Below are positions 31,494-40,716 of a DNA stretch of 64,000 nucleotides, piece by piece. Source of the DNA: Streptomyces sp. S.PB5 (GTDB lineage: Bacteria; Actinomycetota; Actinomycetes; Streptomycetales; Streptomycetaceae); assembly GCF_030403745.1 (NCBI RefSeq), contig NZ_JAQMWP010000019.1, positions 62,001-126,000 on the forward strand, in the 5' to 3' direction. The number at the start of each line of letters is the position of its first letter. Position 1 is the stretch's first letter. Under the pieces are notes generated by a model. It made no database searches and was not told the origin of the DNA. It saw nothing but the letters and a program-made list of their open reading frames with translations. Made by a program: the position numbers and the translations under genes.

Positions 31494-32210
31494 GTGCTCC
31501 GCATCATCGACGCCCGAACCGGCAACCCCGTCGACGCCACCCCTGCCCGCCGCGGCCTGGCCCGCGTCGAGGCGCATGTCGGGGGGTACGACACCACGGC
31601 CCTGCGCGTCCTGCTCGCCGCCGACGTCCTCGTGCGCGCCCTGGAACTCGGCGGTACACCGGTCTGGTCACTGCTCAGCACCGAAGGGGACCGGGCCGAA
31701 CTCCGGGCCGGCGCGGCGGCCCTCGGCATGCGGCCGTTCGAGGACGGCGGGGAGGCCGAGGCGGGGCTGGGAGCGGCACAGGTCATCCATGTGGTGGGCG
31801 ACGGCGACGAGGGAGCTGTGCCGGACGGGGTGCGGATCGCGGTCGCGCCGGTCGCGGGAACGCCCGGGGAGGCCGACCCCGCCGTGCTCCGCCTGGCCCT
31901 GCTGTCCCGCCGCCGCGATCTGCCCGTACGCCTCGACGCCGACGTCCTCTCGGACGCGCACGACACCCTCGTACGCTGGCGCCGGTCCGTCGCCGGCTGG
32001 GCCCGGCAGCCCTCGCGGCCCGTCCCCGAGGAGGTGCGCGCGGAACTCCGTACCGCCTGGGAGGACGACCTGGACATGCCCGGTGTGCTGCGCACCCTGC
32101 GCCGGATCGAGACCTCAGGCCTGCCGGAGGGCGCCCGCTTCGAGACGTACGCCTACGCCGACCGGCTCCTCGGTCTGGAGCTGACCCGCGACATCGGAGC
32201 GCTCGCGTGA
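31494..32210 (+). CDS. CysRS/MshC-like protein lacking the catalytic core
   Basis: 238 residues. The N-terminus LRIIDARTGNPVDATPARRGLARVEAHVGGYDTTALRVLLAADVLVRALELGG resembles the start of cysteinyl-tRNA synthetase and MshC (cysteine ligase). The C-terminus DDLDMPGVLRTLRRIETSG...YADRLLGLELTRDIG resembles the DALR-type helical end of those enzymes. The class I signatures HIGH and KMSKS are absent, so aminoacylation or ligase activity is not expected as such. I infer a paralogue with a derived role. First gene of a coupled trio: its stop overlaps the sixA start. Confidence 0.65.
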   Translation: MLRIIDARTGNPVDATPARRGLARVEAHVGGYDTTALRVLLAADVLVRALELGGTPVWSLLSTEGDRAELRAGAAALGMRPFEDGGEAEAGLGAAQVIHVVGDGDEGAVPDGVRIAVAPVAGTPGEADPAVLRLALLSRRRDLPVRLDADVLSDAHDTLVRWRRSVAGWARQPSRPVPEEVRAELRTAWEDDLDMPGVLRTLRRIETSGLPEGARFETYAYADRLLGLELTRDIGALA

Positions 32211-32749
32211 TCGCGCGCGCCGGAGCCGGCCCGCTGCGCCGTCTGGTCGTGCTGCGGCACGCCAAGTCCGCCTGGCCGGAAGGCGTGCCCGACCACAGGC
32301 GCCCGCTCGCCCCGCGCGGCCGCCGGGACGCCCCCGCCGCCGGACTCGCCCTCGCCGAGGCCGACCTGCTGCCCGGCCTCGCGCTGTGCTCCACCGCCGT
32401 ACGCGCCCGCCAGACCTGGGACCTCGCCTCCGCGGAGTGGGGCACCCCGCCGCCGGTCCGCTACGACGGCCGCCTGTACGGCGCTGACGTCCCCGAGCTG
32501 CTGGACGTTGTGCACGAGGTGTCCGCCGAGGTCGAGACGCTGCTGCTCGTCGGTCACAACCCGGGCCTGGAGGACCTCGTCCTGGAGCTGGCCGGGGACG
32601 GTCTCGACGACGCCCTGGAGCAGGTCGGAGTGAAGTTCCCGACCTCGGCCGTCGCCGTACTGGCCTGGCGCGGCACCGGATGGGAGGCGCTGGCCCCGGG
32701 GACGGCGCTGCTGACGATGTTCACCGTGCCGCGGGGCAAGAAGCGGTGA
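32207..32749 (+). CDS. SixA-type phosphohistidine phosphatase
   Basis: 180 residues, GTG start overlapping the preceding stop. Histidine-phosphatase motif RHAKSAWPEG (RHG-type, residues ~17-26) and the second catalytic His in LLVGHNPGLEDLVLEL are present, with ALCSTAVRARQTWDLA as the conserved S-x-x-R-A-x-Q-T. Short branch-1 members like this dephosphorylate phosphohistidine proteins. It is coupled to both neighbours by GTGA overlaps, so the three proteins are made together. Confidence 0.92.
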   Translation: MIARAGAGPLRRLVVLRHAKSAWPEGVPDHRRPLAPRGRRDAPAAGLALAEADLLPGLALCSTAVRARQTWDLASAEWGTPPPVRYDGRLYGADVPELLDVVHEVSAEVETLLLVGHNPGLEDLVLELAGDGLDDALEQVGVKFPTSAVAVLAWRGTGWEALAPGTALLTMFTVPRGKKR

Positions 32750-33180
32750 GCGCGGCCAAGCGGTATGTCTTCCTCGACCCCGACGGCACCGGAACCGACC
32801 AGGGCTGGATGTTCGTCGTCGTGGCCGCGCCCACCGGCGTGGTCTACCAGACCCAGGGCGGCGGATACGGCTGCGTGCCGTACGAGCAGGAGGGCTATCT
32901 GATCCCCGTGTTCGGGCGGGACCTCGACGTGGAACTGAAGGAGATCTTCGTCAGGGATCTGAAGGGCTGGGGATCGCGCGACCTGGACTGGCCGGAGGAG
33001 CTCCTGGACCGGCTCAGGCGGGCGGTCGCGCTCCATGTCTACGGCTCCGAAAACCGCGACGACACCTACCCCGGCCCGCTCGCCCTCGACGAGTCCCGGC
33101 TGGCCGAGGCCGACGAGGCGTGGGTCCCCGTGCTCACGCCCGACGGGCCGGGATTCCTGGCCTGGGAGAACTCCGACTGA
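32746..33180 (+). CDS. DUF6210-like hypothetical protein
   Basis: 144 residues, GTG start overlapping the sixA stop (GTGA). The sequence KRYVFLDPDGTGTDQGWMFVVVAAPTGVVYQTQGGGYGC near the N-terminus and LLDRLRRAVALHVYG in the middle fit a small actinobacterial family that I recall as DUF6210. No catalytic motif, signal or membrane helix. Last gene of the CysRS-like/sixA trio; role unknown. Confidence 0.7.
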   Translation: MSAAKRYVFLDPDGTGTDQGWMFVVVAAPTGVVYQTQGGGYGCVPYEQEGYLIPVFGRDLDVELKEIFVRDLKGWGSRDLDWPEELLDRLRRAVALHVYGSENRDDTYPGPLALDESRLAEADEAWVPVLTPDGPGFLAWENSD

Positions 33181-33207
33181 GCGACACCGAGCGACCCGGT
33201 CGGCGCA

Positions 33208-35163
33208 TCAGCCCACGTGCACCCGCGGCCGCCGCTCCGGATCCGGTTCCGCCCGGCGCAGCACCTCGCGGGTGACCGGGGCGACCTCGCCGTCACCGAA
33301 GACCAGGAAGCGCACGAGATGGCTCACCGGGCTGCCCTCGGTCCAGCTGAAGTAGGCGTGCGGGACCTGCCCGGTGCGGTCGCGCACCGCGAGCATGACC
33401 GCGGCGACGGTGTTGGGGACGGTCGCGCCCTCCACCCGTAGTCGCCGCACCCCGTGCTTCTCGTCGCCGCGCACCACGAGATCGGTCGTGAAGTCGGAGG
33501 AGTCCCGCACGAACACCTCCAGGAACAGCACCGGACCGCCGTCGGGGATATGGGTGAGCTCGCGCTGGCTGTACTCCTTGGCGCGGTACTCCCGGGTGCT
33601 GTGCTCCTGCGGCTCGTTGGCGATCAGCCGCAGCGACCCGTACCGGGCGGCCTCGTCGACGAACGCCGCCGCCCTCTCGTCGAAGCTCACCTCGGCGGCC
33701 CGCAGTTCGAAGGCCCGGTGGACGCGGGAGCTCAGCGAGGTCACGAGGATCGCGAAGATGAAGATGGCGGCGATCCGGATGCCGTCGGGCCGTTCGATGA
33801 CATTGGCGACCAGCGTGTAGGCGAAGACGGCGGTGATGGCACCGAAGCCGAGCGTGGCCCGCCGATGCCCGTGCCGGTGCACCGCGACCGTGGACGCGAA
33901 CGCCGCCGACAGCATCAGCACCAGCACACCCGTCGCGTACGCCCCGCTCTGGTCGTCCACGCTCGCGTTGAACCACAGCGTGATGAGGACCGCGGCCGCC
34001 ATGAACACCAGCACCAGCGGCCGCACCGCCCGCGTCCACTCGGGTGCCATGCCGTAGCGCGGCAGATAGCGCGGTACGAGGTTCAGCAGCCCGGCGAGCG
34101 CGGAGGCGCCCGCGAACCACAGGATGGCGATCGTCGAGATGTCGTAGACCGTCCCGAACACCTCGCCCAGATGCGCGTGCGCGAGATACGCCAGCGCCCG
34201 TCCGTTCGCCGGTCCGCCGCTCTCGAAGTCCTCCTGCGGGATCAGGATCGTCGTCGCCAGACTGGACAGCAGCAGAAAACAGCTCATGATCACGGCGGCC
34301 GTGGTCAGCAGCTTGCGGGTGTCGCGGATCCGCCCGCGCGGCTGCTCCCGGGTATCGCTCGCGTCCCCCTTGACCTGCGGCATCACCGCCACACCGGTCT
34401 CGAACCCGGACATGCCGAGCGCCAGCTTCGGGAACACCAGCAGCGCCACGCCGACCATCACCCAGGGCGAGGAGTGCTCGGCCGTCATGGCGTGGGTCCA
34501 GTCCTCGATCCGCACCGGATGCGACAGCACCTCCCAGGCGGACACGGCCAGAACGACGACATTGAGTGCGAGGTACGTCGCCACCAGGACGACCGCGATA
34601 CCGATGGCCTCCCTAAACCCCTTGAGGAACACCGCCCCGAGCGCCCCGACGAGCAGCAGGGTGATCCACTCGTTGCCGCCCTCCATCCAGTGCGGGGCGT
34701 ACGGGTTCTCCACGACGTGCGCGGCGGCGTCCGCGGCCGACAGGGTGATCGTGATCATGAAGTCGGTGGCCGCGAACCCCAGCAGCACCAGCACGAAGAC
34801 CTTCCCCGACCACCACGGCAGCAGCCGCTCCAGCATGGCGATCGACCCCTCGCCGTGCGGGCTCTCGTGCGCCACCCTCCGGTAGACCGGCAGCGCGCCG
34901 AGGAGCGTCAGCGCGATCAGCACCAGGGTCGCGAGCGGGGACAGCAGACCGGCCGCGAGTGCGGCGATGCCCGGCTGATAGCCCAGAGTGGAGAAGTAGT
35001 CGACACCGGTGAGACACATCACCCGCCACCACCTGTGCCCCTCGTGGCCCTCCTCCGGGGTGGCGTGCGGCCCTGGATGGCGTGCGGACCGCTCGCTCAG
35101 CCCCTCCAACAGCCAGGCACGGCAGCGGTTCTTCGCGTCGCCCTCCAGCCGGGTGCCCGTCAT
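33208..35163 (-). CDS. APC-superfamily amino acid transporter with cytoplasmic C-terminal domain
   Basis: 651 residues, ATG 35163 with GGGAGATC upstream. The first ~40 residues are hydrophilic; then comes RWWRVMCLTGVDYFSTLGYQPGIAALAAGLLSPLATLVLIALTLLGALPVYRRVA (helices 1-2 of an APC core) and about ten more helices to ~residue 480, including LVFPKLALGMSGFETGVAVMPQ. A soluble C-terminal part of ~170 residues follows, with VLFLEVFVRDSSDF and a His/Arg-rich region. A large C-terminal extension of this sort is shared with KUP-type and some regulated APC transporters. Substrate unknown. Confidence 0.85.
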   Translation of the reverse strand: MTGTRLEGDAKNRCRAWLLEGLSERSARHPGPHATPEEGHEGHRWWRVMCLTGVDYFSTLGYQPGIAALAAGLLSPLATLVLIALTLLGALPVYRRVAHESPHGEGSIAMLERLLPWWSGKVFVLVLLGFAATDFMITITLSAADAAAHVVENPYAPHWMEGGNEWITLLLVGALGAVFLKGFREAIGIAVVLVATYLALNVVVLAVSAWEVLSHPVRIEDWTHAMTAEHSSPWVMVGVALLVFPKLALGMSGFETGVAVMPQVKGDASDTREQPRGRIRDTRKLLTTAAVIMSCFLLLSSLATTILIPQEDFESGGPANGRALAYLAHAHLGEVFGTVYDISTIAILWFAGASALAGLLNLVPRYLPRYGMAPEWTRAVRPLVLVFMAAAVLITLWFNASVDDQSGAYATGVLVLMLSAAFASTVAVHRHGHRRATLGFGAITAVFAYTLVANVIERPDGIRIAAIFIFAILVTSLSSRVHRAFELRAAEVSFDERAAAFVDEAARYGSLRLIANEPQEHSTREYRAKEYSQRELTHIPDGGPVLFLEVFVRDSSDFTTDLVVRGDEKHGVRRLRVEGATVPNTVAAVMLAVRDRTGQVPHAYFSWTEGSPVSHLVRFLVFGDGEVAPVTREVLRRAEPDPERRPRVHVG

Positions 35164-35240
35164 CCGGTGATCTCCCTGCCCGCGGTGTTCCCCACATGAT
35201 CGCCCGCACCACCCGTGCGAGCGACCCGGGCCGGTGCGCA

Positions 35241-35246
35241 TAGGCT
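35241..35246 (+). promoter_or_regulatory. Candidate leaderless -10 box of the IMPACT gene
   Basis: TAGGCT, 6 bases, then ATG at 35253; no ribosome site. Confidence 0.5.
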
Positions 35247-35252
35247 GGCCCG

Positions 35253-35879
35253 ATGCAGGACGAGTACCGCACAGTGGCCCGAGCAGGCGTGCACGAGACC
35301 GAGGTCAACCGCTCCCGCTTCCTGTGCACCCTCGCCCCCGCGGCCACCGAGCAGGAGGCCCAGGACGTCGTCGCGGCCGTCCGCAAGGAGCACGCCGACG
35401 CCACCCACAACTGCTTCGCCTACGTCATCGGCGCCGACGCCGCGATCCAGAAGGCGAGCGACGACGGCGAACCGGGCGGCACCGCCGGCGTCCCCATGCT
35501 CCAGATGCTGCTGCGCCGCGACATGCGCTACGTCGTCGCCGTCGTCACCCGCTACTACGGCGGGGTCAAGCTCGGCGCGGGCGGCCTCATCCGCGCCTAC
35601 GGCGGAGCGGTCGGCGAGGCCCTGGACGCCGCCGGCACGATCACCCGCCGCCGCTTCCGCCTCGCCACCGTCACCGTCGACCACCAGCGCGCCGGCAAGG
35701 TGCACAACGACCTGCGCTCGACCGGCCGCGAGGTGCGCGACGTGCAGTACGGCGAGTCGGTCACGATCGAGATCGGGCTGCCGGACGCCGACGTACGCGC
35801 CTTCGAGGCGTGGCTCGCGGACGTGACCGCGGGGACGGCCGGGTTCGAACTGGGCGGAGAGGCCTACGGAGATGCCTGA
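35253..35879 (+). CDS. YigZ/IMPACT family protein
   Basis: 208 residues with the UPF0029 signature: NRSRFLCTLAPAATEQEAQDVVAAVRKEHADATHNCFAYVIG, then DDGEPGGTAGVPMLQMLLRRDMRYVVAVVTRYYGGVKLGAGGLIRAYGGAVGEAL. The GEP-GTAG and RYYGG-KLG-GGL-RAY runs are diagnostic. A C-terminal DUF1949-like domain follows. The bacterial protein's role is uncertain; relatives affect translation and stress responses. Confidence 0.95.
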   Translation: MQDEYRTVARAGVHETEVNRSRFLCTLAPAATEQEAQDVVAAVRKEHADATHNCFAYVIGADAAIQKASDDGEPGGTAGVPMLQMLLRRDMRYVVAVVTRYYGGVKLGAGGLIRAYGGAVGEALDAAGTITRRRFRLATVTVDHQRAGKVHNDLRSTGREVRDVQYGESVTIEIGLPDADVRAFEAWLADVTAGTAGFELGGEAYGDA

Positions 35880-35930
35880 AATGCAGGTAACCACCCGTGT
35901 TGTCAGACCCGGCCGTTAGTCTCGGGGATC

Positions 35931-37094
35931 ATGAGACTGCTGCACACTTCCGACTGGCATCTCGGCAGGGCGTTCCACCGGGTCAACATGCTCGGGGCCC
36001 AGGCCGAGTTCATCGGCCACCTCGTCACGACCGCGCGTGAGCGCGGCGTCGACGCCGTGGTCGTGTCGGGGGACGTGTACGACCGCGCGGTGCCGCCGCT
36101 CGCCGCGGTCGAGCTGTTCGACGACGCGCTGCACCGGCTGGCCGACCTCGGCGTGCCGACGGTGATGATCTCCGGGAACCACGACTCCGCCCGACGGCTG
36201 GGCGTGGGCGCGGGACTCATCGACCGCGCGGGCATCCATCTGCGGACCGAGCCGGGGGCGTGCGGGACGCCGGTGGTGCTGTCGGACTCCCACGGGGACG
36301 TGGCCTTCTACGGGCTGCCGTATCTGGAACCCGCCCTGGTGAAGGACGAGTTCAGGGTGGAGAAGGCGGGTCACGAGGCGGTGCTCGCCGCCGCCATGGA
36401 GCGTGTCCGCGCCGACCTCGCCACGCGCGCGCAGGGCACCCGGTCCGTCGTTCTCGCCCACGCCTTCGTCACCGGCGGCGAGGCCAGCGACAGCGAGCGG
36501 GACATCACGGTCGGCGGAGTGGCCGCCGTGCCCGCCGGTGTCTTCGACGGCGTCGACTACGTGGCGCTCGGCCATCTGCACGGCAGCCAGACCATCACCG
36601 CGCGCGTGCGCTACTCCGGCTCCCCGCTGCCGTACTCCTTCTCCGAGGCCGACCACCGCAAGAGCATGTGGCTGATCGACCTGGACGCCGAGGGCGCGGT
36701 GACCGCCGAGCGGATCGACTGCCCCGTGCCGCGTGCGCTCGCCCGCATCCGGGGCACGCTGGAGGAGCTGCTCGCCGATCCGGAGCTCGAGCGGCACGAG
36801 GAGGCGTGGATCGAGGCCACCCTCACCGACGCGGTCCGCCCCGCCGACCCCATGGCCCGTCTCACCGAGCGCTTCCCGCACACGCTCAGCCTCGCCTTCG
36901 ACCCCGACCGGGCACCGGACGACCCCGATGTGTCGTACGCCCAGCGGCTCGCGGACCGCACCGACCAGGAGATCGCGGAGGACTTCGTGGCCCATGTGCG
37001 GGGGGCGGGACCCGACGAGCACGAACAGGGCGTGCTGCGGGACGCGTTCGACGCGGTGCGGGCGGACGAGGCCGTGCGGGAGGTGGCGCGGTGA
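35931..37094 (+). CDS. sbcD: Exonuclease subunit SbcD
   Basis: 387 residues. Calcineurin-like phosphoesterase motifs in order: MRLLHTSDWHLGR (D-x-H, 1-13), VVSGDVYDRAVPP (GD-x-YDR), ISGNHDSARRLG (GNHD), and GHLHGSQ (GH-x-H). Mre11-type Mn-dependent nuclease partner of SbcC; the complex trims hairpins and DNA ends. Overlaps sbcC by 4 bases (GTGA), so the two are co-translated. Confidence 0.97.
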   Translation: MRLLHTSDWHLGRAFHRVNMLGAQAEFIGHLVTTARERGVDAVVVSGDVYDRAVPPLAAVELFDDALHRLADLGVPTVMISGNHDSARRLGVGAGLIDRAGIHLRTEPGACGTPVVLSDSHGDVAFYGLPYLEPALVKDEFRVEKAGHEAVLAAAMERVRADLATRAQGTRSVVLAHAFVTGGEASDSERDITVGGVAAVPAGVFDGVDYVALGHLHGSQTITARVRYSGSPLPYSFSEADHRKSMWLIDLDAEGAVTAERIDCPVPRALARIRGTLEELLADPELERHEEAWIEATLTDAVRPADPMARLTERFPHTLSLAFDPDRAPDDPDVSYAQRLADRTDQEIAEDFVAHVRGAGPDEHEQGVLRDAFDAVRADEAVREVAR

Positions 37095-40087
37095 GGCTGC
37101 ACCGACTCGATGTCACCGCGTTCGGGCCCTTCGGGAGCTCCCAGAGCGTCGACTTCGACGCGCTGTCCGCCGCGGGGCTGTTCCTGCTGCACGGGCCGAC
37201 GGGTGCGGGCAAGACCTCCGTCCTCGACGCCGTGTGCTACGCCCTCTACGGTTCCGTGCCGGGCGCCCGCCAGTCCGGACAGGGCCTGGCCCTGCGCAGT
37301 GATCACGCCGCCGCCGGCACCCGCACCGAGGTCCGCCTCGAACTGACCGTCGCCGGGCGCCGGTTGGAACTCACCCGGCAGCCGCCCTGGGAGCGTCCCA
37401 AGAAGGGCAACCGATCGGGCACCACCGTCGACAAGGCCCAGAGCTGGCTGCGCGAGTACGACTCCAGGACCGGCGCCTGGAAGGACCTCAGCCGCTCGCA
37501 CCAGGAGATCGGCGAGGAGATCACCCAGCTGCTCGGCATGAGCCGCGAGCAGTTCTGCCAGGTCGTGCTGTTGCCCCAGGGCGACTTCGCCCGCTTCCTG
37601 CGCGCCGACGCGGAGGCGCGCGGCCGGCTGCTGGGCCGCCTCTTCGACACCCACCGATTCGCCGAGGTCGAGAAGCGCCTCGCCGAACGGCGCCGCGCCA
37701 CCGAGGCCCAGGTCCGCGAGGGCGACGCCGAACTGCTCGCCGACGCCCACCGTATGCAGCAGGCGGCCGGTGCCGCGATGGAGCTGCCGGACATCGCGCC
37801 GGGTGAGCCGGGGCTCGCCGACGCCGTGATGACCGCGGCTGCCGTCGCCCGCAGCACCGCGCGCGAACAGCTCACCATCGCCCACAGCCGCCTCACGGCC
37901 GCCGAATCCGCCCAGGCCGGTGCCGAGCGGGAACTTGCCGACGTACGCGAACTCGCGCGGCTGCAACAGCGGTTCGCCCAGGCGCGGGAGCGGGCCGCGC
38001 TGATGGAGGAGCGCGCCGACGGCTACCGGCAGGCCCAGGCGCGGATGGAGCGGGCCCGCAAGGCGGAGGCCGTCGCGCCCGCGCTGGAGCTGCGGGAAGC
38101 CGCCGAGACGGAGCACGGCCGGGCGGCCTCGGCACAGACACGCACGCGTGCCCTGCTGCCGGACACCTTCGCGGGCTCCGGCGCCGGCGGGCTCGCGACC
38201 GCCGCACGCCGGGCCGCCGAGGAGCTGGGCGGGCTGGAGTCGGCGCGGCGCGGTGAGCAGCGGCTGACCGAACTCATCACCGAGCGGGCCGGTCTGGACC
38301 GTCAGGAGCGCGCCGACGAGGAGGTCCTCCAGGAAGCGGACGCCTGGCTCGCCGGGTGGGAGGAGAGCCGCGCAGGACTGCAGAGCCGTATCGACTCCGC
38401 CCAGGAGGCCGCGACCCGGGCCGAACAGCTGGGCGTTCAGCGCGAACCCGCGCAGCAGCGGCTCAAGGCCGCACGGATGCGGGACCAGTTGGCGGGCGAC
38501 ACGGACACCATCGCCGAACAGGTCCGCCTCGCCCAGGAGCAGGCCCTTGCGGCGAAGGCGCACTGGCTCGACGTCAAGGAACAGCGGCTGAACGGCATCG
38601 CCGCCGAGCTCGCCGCCCAGCTCACCGACGGCGAACCCTGCGCCGTGTGCGGGGCGACCGACCACCCCGCCCCGGCCCGCAAGGACGCCGGGCACGTCGA
38701 CCGGGAGGCCGAGGAGCAGGCGCTGGCCGCCTACCAGCGCGCGGAGGAACGGCACATCGAGCAGGAACGGCGCCTCGGCGTCGTGCGGGAAGCCCTGGCC
38801 GCCGCCACCGCCGAGGCCGGGGACACGCCCACCGGGCAACTGGCGGAAGCCGCCGAGGAGTTGGAGCGGCGCTACGCGCAGACCCATCAGGACGCCTCCG
38901 ATCTGCACCCCGCGCGGGAGGAGCTGCGGCGGGCGCAGGCGGAGCACGAGCGGCGCACCGCGGCTCAGCAGCAGGCCGCGGTGCGGGCGGCCTCCCGGGT
39001 GGGTCACCGGGAGCGGCTGGACCAGGAAATCGCCCTGCTGGAGACGGAGCTGGCCGAGGCCCGCGGGCCCGCCGACAGTGTGGCCGCGCGCGCCGCGCAG
39101 CTGGAGCGGCAGGTCGCGCTGCTCACCGACGCCGCCGATGCCGCCCGCGCCGCCGAGGACACCGCCCAGCGGCTGAAGGACGCCGACGCCCGGCTCGCCG
39201 ACGCCGCGTTCCGGGCCGGTTTCGACACGCCGCAGGCCGCGGCCGCCGCCCTGCTCGACGACGCGGCCCACCGGGACCTCCAACGGCGGCTGGACGCCTG
39301 GCAGTCGGAGGAGGCCGCCGTCCGGGCCGTCCTCGCCGAGACCGACACCGCGGCCGCCGCCCAACAGCCGCCCGCCGACCTCGCGGCGGCCGAACAGGCG
39401 GCCGGCCACGCGGCGCAGCGGGTGCGCGACGCCGCCTCCGCACGGGATGCCGCCGCGCGGCGCTGCACCGACCTCGACCGGCTGTCCACGCGCGCGACCG
39501 CCTCCGTACGACGGCTCGCCCCGCTGCGCGAGGAGTACGACCGCGTGGCCCGCCTCGCCTCGCTCACCGCGGGCACCTCGGCCGACAACGAGCGGAAGAT
39601 GCGCCTGGAGGCGTACGTCCTGGCGGCCCGTCTCGAACAGGTCGCCGCCGCCGCGACCGTACGGCTGCGCCGGATGTCCTCCGGCCGCTACACCCTCGTC
39701 CACTCCGACGACCGGGCCGGGCGCGGCCGCAGCGGGCTCGGCCTGCATGTCGTGGACGCCTGGACCGGGCGCGAGCGGGACACGGCGACGCTGTCCGGCG
39801 GTGAGACCTTCTTCGCCTCGCTCGCGCTCGCCCTCGGTCTCGCGGACGTGGTCACGGACGAGACCGGCGGGGTCCGGCTGGACACGCTCTTCATCGACGA
39901 GGGCTTCGGCAGCCTCGACGACCAGACGCTCGACGAGGTCCTCGACGTCCTCGACTCACTGCGGGAACGCGACCGCAGCGTCGGCATCGTGAGCCATGTC
40001 GCCGATCTGCGGCGGCGCATCCACGCCCAGCTGGAGGTCGTGAAGGGGAGAGCCGGGTCGGCGCTCAAGCAGCGCGGCACCGGGTGA
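37091..40087 (+). CDS. sbcC: Exonuclease subunit SbcC
   Basis: 998 residues from a GTG overlapping the sbcD stop. Walker A is HGPTGAGKTS (residues ~34-43). Long Glu/Arg/Ala-rich coiled coils flank a zinc hook with CAVC at ~517-520 (GEPCAVCGATDHP). The C-terminal ABC half has the signature LSGGETFFASLALALGLADV and Walker B LDTLFIDEGFGSLD, ending with the H-loop GIVSHVADLRRRI. Rad50-like ATPase that tethers DNA ends and gates the SbcD nuclease. No anomaly in domain order. Confidence 0.97.
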   Translation: MRLHRLDVTAFGPFGSSQSVDFDALSAAGLFLLHGPTGAGKTSVLDAVCYALYGSVPGARQSGQGLALRSDHAAAGTRTEVRLELTVAGRRLELTRQPPWERPKKGNRSGTTVDKAQSWLREYDSRTGAWKDLSRSHQEIGEEITQLLGMSREQFCQVVLLPQGDFARFLRADAEARGRLLGRLFDTHRFAEVEKRLAERRRATEAQVREGDAELLADAHRMQQAAGAAMELPDIAPGEPGLADAVMTAAAVARSTAREQLTIAHSRLTAAESAQAGAERELADVRELARLQQRFAQARERAALMEERADGYRQAQARMERARKAEAVAPALELREAAETEHGRAASAQTRTRALLPDTFAGSGAGGLATAARRAAEELGGLESARRGEQRLTELITERAGLDRQERADEEVLQEADAWLAGWEESRAGLQSRIDSAQEAATRAEQLGVQREPAQQRLKAARMRDQLAGDTDTIAEQVRLAQEQALAAKAHWLDVKEQRLNGIAAELAAQLTDGEPCAVCGATDHPAPARKDAGHVDREAEEQALAAYQRAEERHIEQERRLGVVREALAAATAEAGDTPTGQLAEAAEELERRYAQTHQDASDLHPAREELRRAQAEHERRTAAQQQAAVRAASRVGHRERLDQEIALLETELAEARGPADSVAARAAQLERQVALLTDAADAARAAEDTAQRLKDADARLADAAFRAGFDTPQAAAAALLDDAAHRDLQRRLDAWQSEEAAVRAVLAETDTAAAAQQPPADLAAAEQAAGHAAQRVRDAASARDAAARRCTDLDRLSTRATASVRRLAPLREEYDRVARLASLTAGTSADNERKMRLEAYVLAARLEQVAAAATVRLRRMSSGRYTLVHSDDRAGRGRSGLGLHVVDAWTGRERDTATLSGGETFFASLALALGLADVVTDETGGVRLDTLFIDEGFGSLDDQTLDEVLDVLDSLRERDRSVGIVSHVADLRRRIHAQLEVVKGRAGSALKQRGTG

Positions 40088-40129
40088 GGCGAGGTGGGGC
40101 GAGATGGCGTGGGGTGGCGTGCCGCGCGG

Positions 40130-40576
40130 TCAACGGCCCAGCGGGCGCCTCGGGAGCGGTGAGGAGTAGACGACGCTCGTGGTCACCGAGCCGAGGCCGC
40201 CGATCTTGCCCGACACCTCCTCCAGGTGCCGCATGGAACGGGCGGCGACCTTGATGACGAAGCAGTCGTCGCCCGTGACGTGATGCGCCTCCAGGATCTC
40301 CGGCGTCACCTCGACCAGGTCGTGGAACGGCTTGTAGTTGGCGTTCGGATAGCGCAGCCGTACGAAGGCGAGAATCGGCAGCCCCAGCCGGTCCGGGTCG
40401 ACCACCGCCGCGTACCCCTGGATCACCCCCGCCTCCTCCAGCCGGCGCACCCGCTCGGTCACCGCGCTCGGTGACATGGAGACCGCGCGGGCCAGCTCGG
40501 CGAAGCTCGCCCGGCCCTGCCGTTGGAGGACATCGAGGATGCGCCAGTCGGTGGCGTCCGGGGAAAACTCGGTCAT
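40130..40576 (-). CDS. Lrp/AsnC family regulator (rhodanese-linked)
   Basis: 148 residues. HTH: DWRILDVLQRQGRASFAELARAVSMSPSAVTERVRRLEEAGVIQGYAAVVDP (residues ~10-60), then the RAM domain with LAFVRLRYPNANYKPFHDLVEVTPEILEAHHVTGDDCFVIKVAARSMRHLEEV. Divergent from the rhodanese-like gene with 140 bases between starts, an arrangement conserved in many proteobacteria and actinobacteria. It probably senses an amino acid or sulfur compound. Confidence 0.93.
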   Translation of the reverse strand: MTEFSPDATDWRILDVLQRQGRASFAELARAVSMSPSAVTERVRRLEEAGVIQGYAAVVDPDRLGLPILAFVRLRYPNANYKPFHDLVEVTPEILEAHHVTGDDCFVIKVAARSMRHLEEVSGKIGGLGSVTTSVVYSSPLPRRPLGR

Positions 40577-40670
40577 GCCCGAGAAATAGCAGGGGAATCA
40601 CCGGCTGATCAAGGTGAACGCCGGGGATCGGCCCTTCAGTTGCATGATCGTCGGACGTAGATTTCTGGTC

Positions 40671-40690
40671 GTGGCGTGAAGGTACGCCAC
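40671..40690. promoter_or_regulatory. Inverted repeat in the Lrp-rhodanese divergent region
   Basis: GTGGCGT (40671-40677) and ACGCCAC (40684-40690) are perfectly complementary with a 6-base spacer, lying 27 bases before the rhodanese ATG. Either an operator or a leader hairpin. Confidence 0.45.
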
Positions 40691-40716
40691 GGGAACCGCC
40701 ACGGGAGGGCCAGAAC

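Noticed and set aside
36611..39748. Open frame of over 1000 codons on the minus strand
   Set aside because: Antisense shadow of sbcD-sbcC; its product is Gly/Arg/Val low-complexity sequence without domains.
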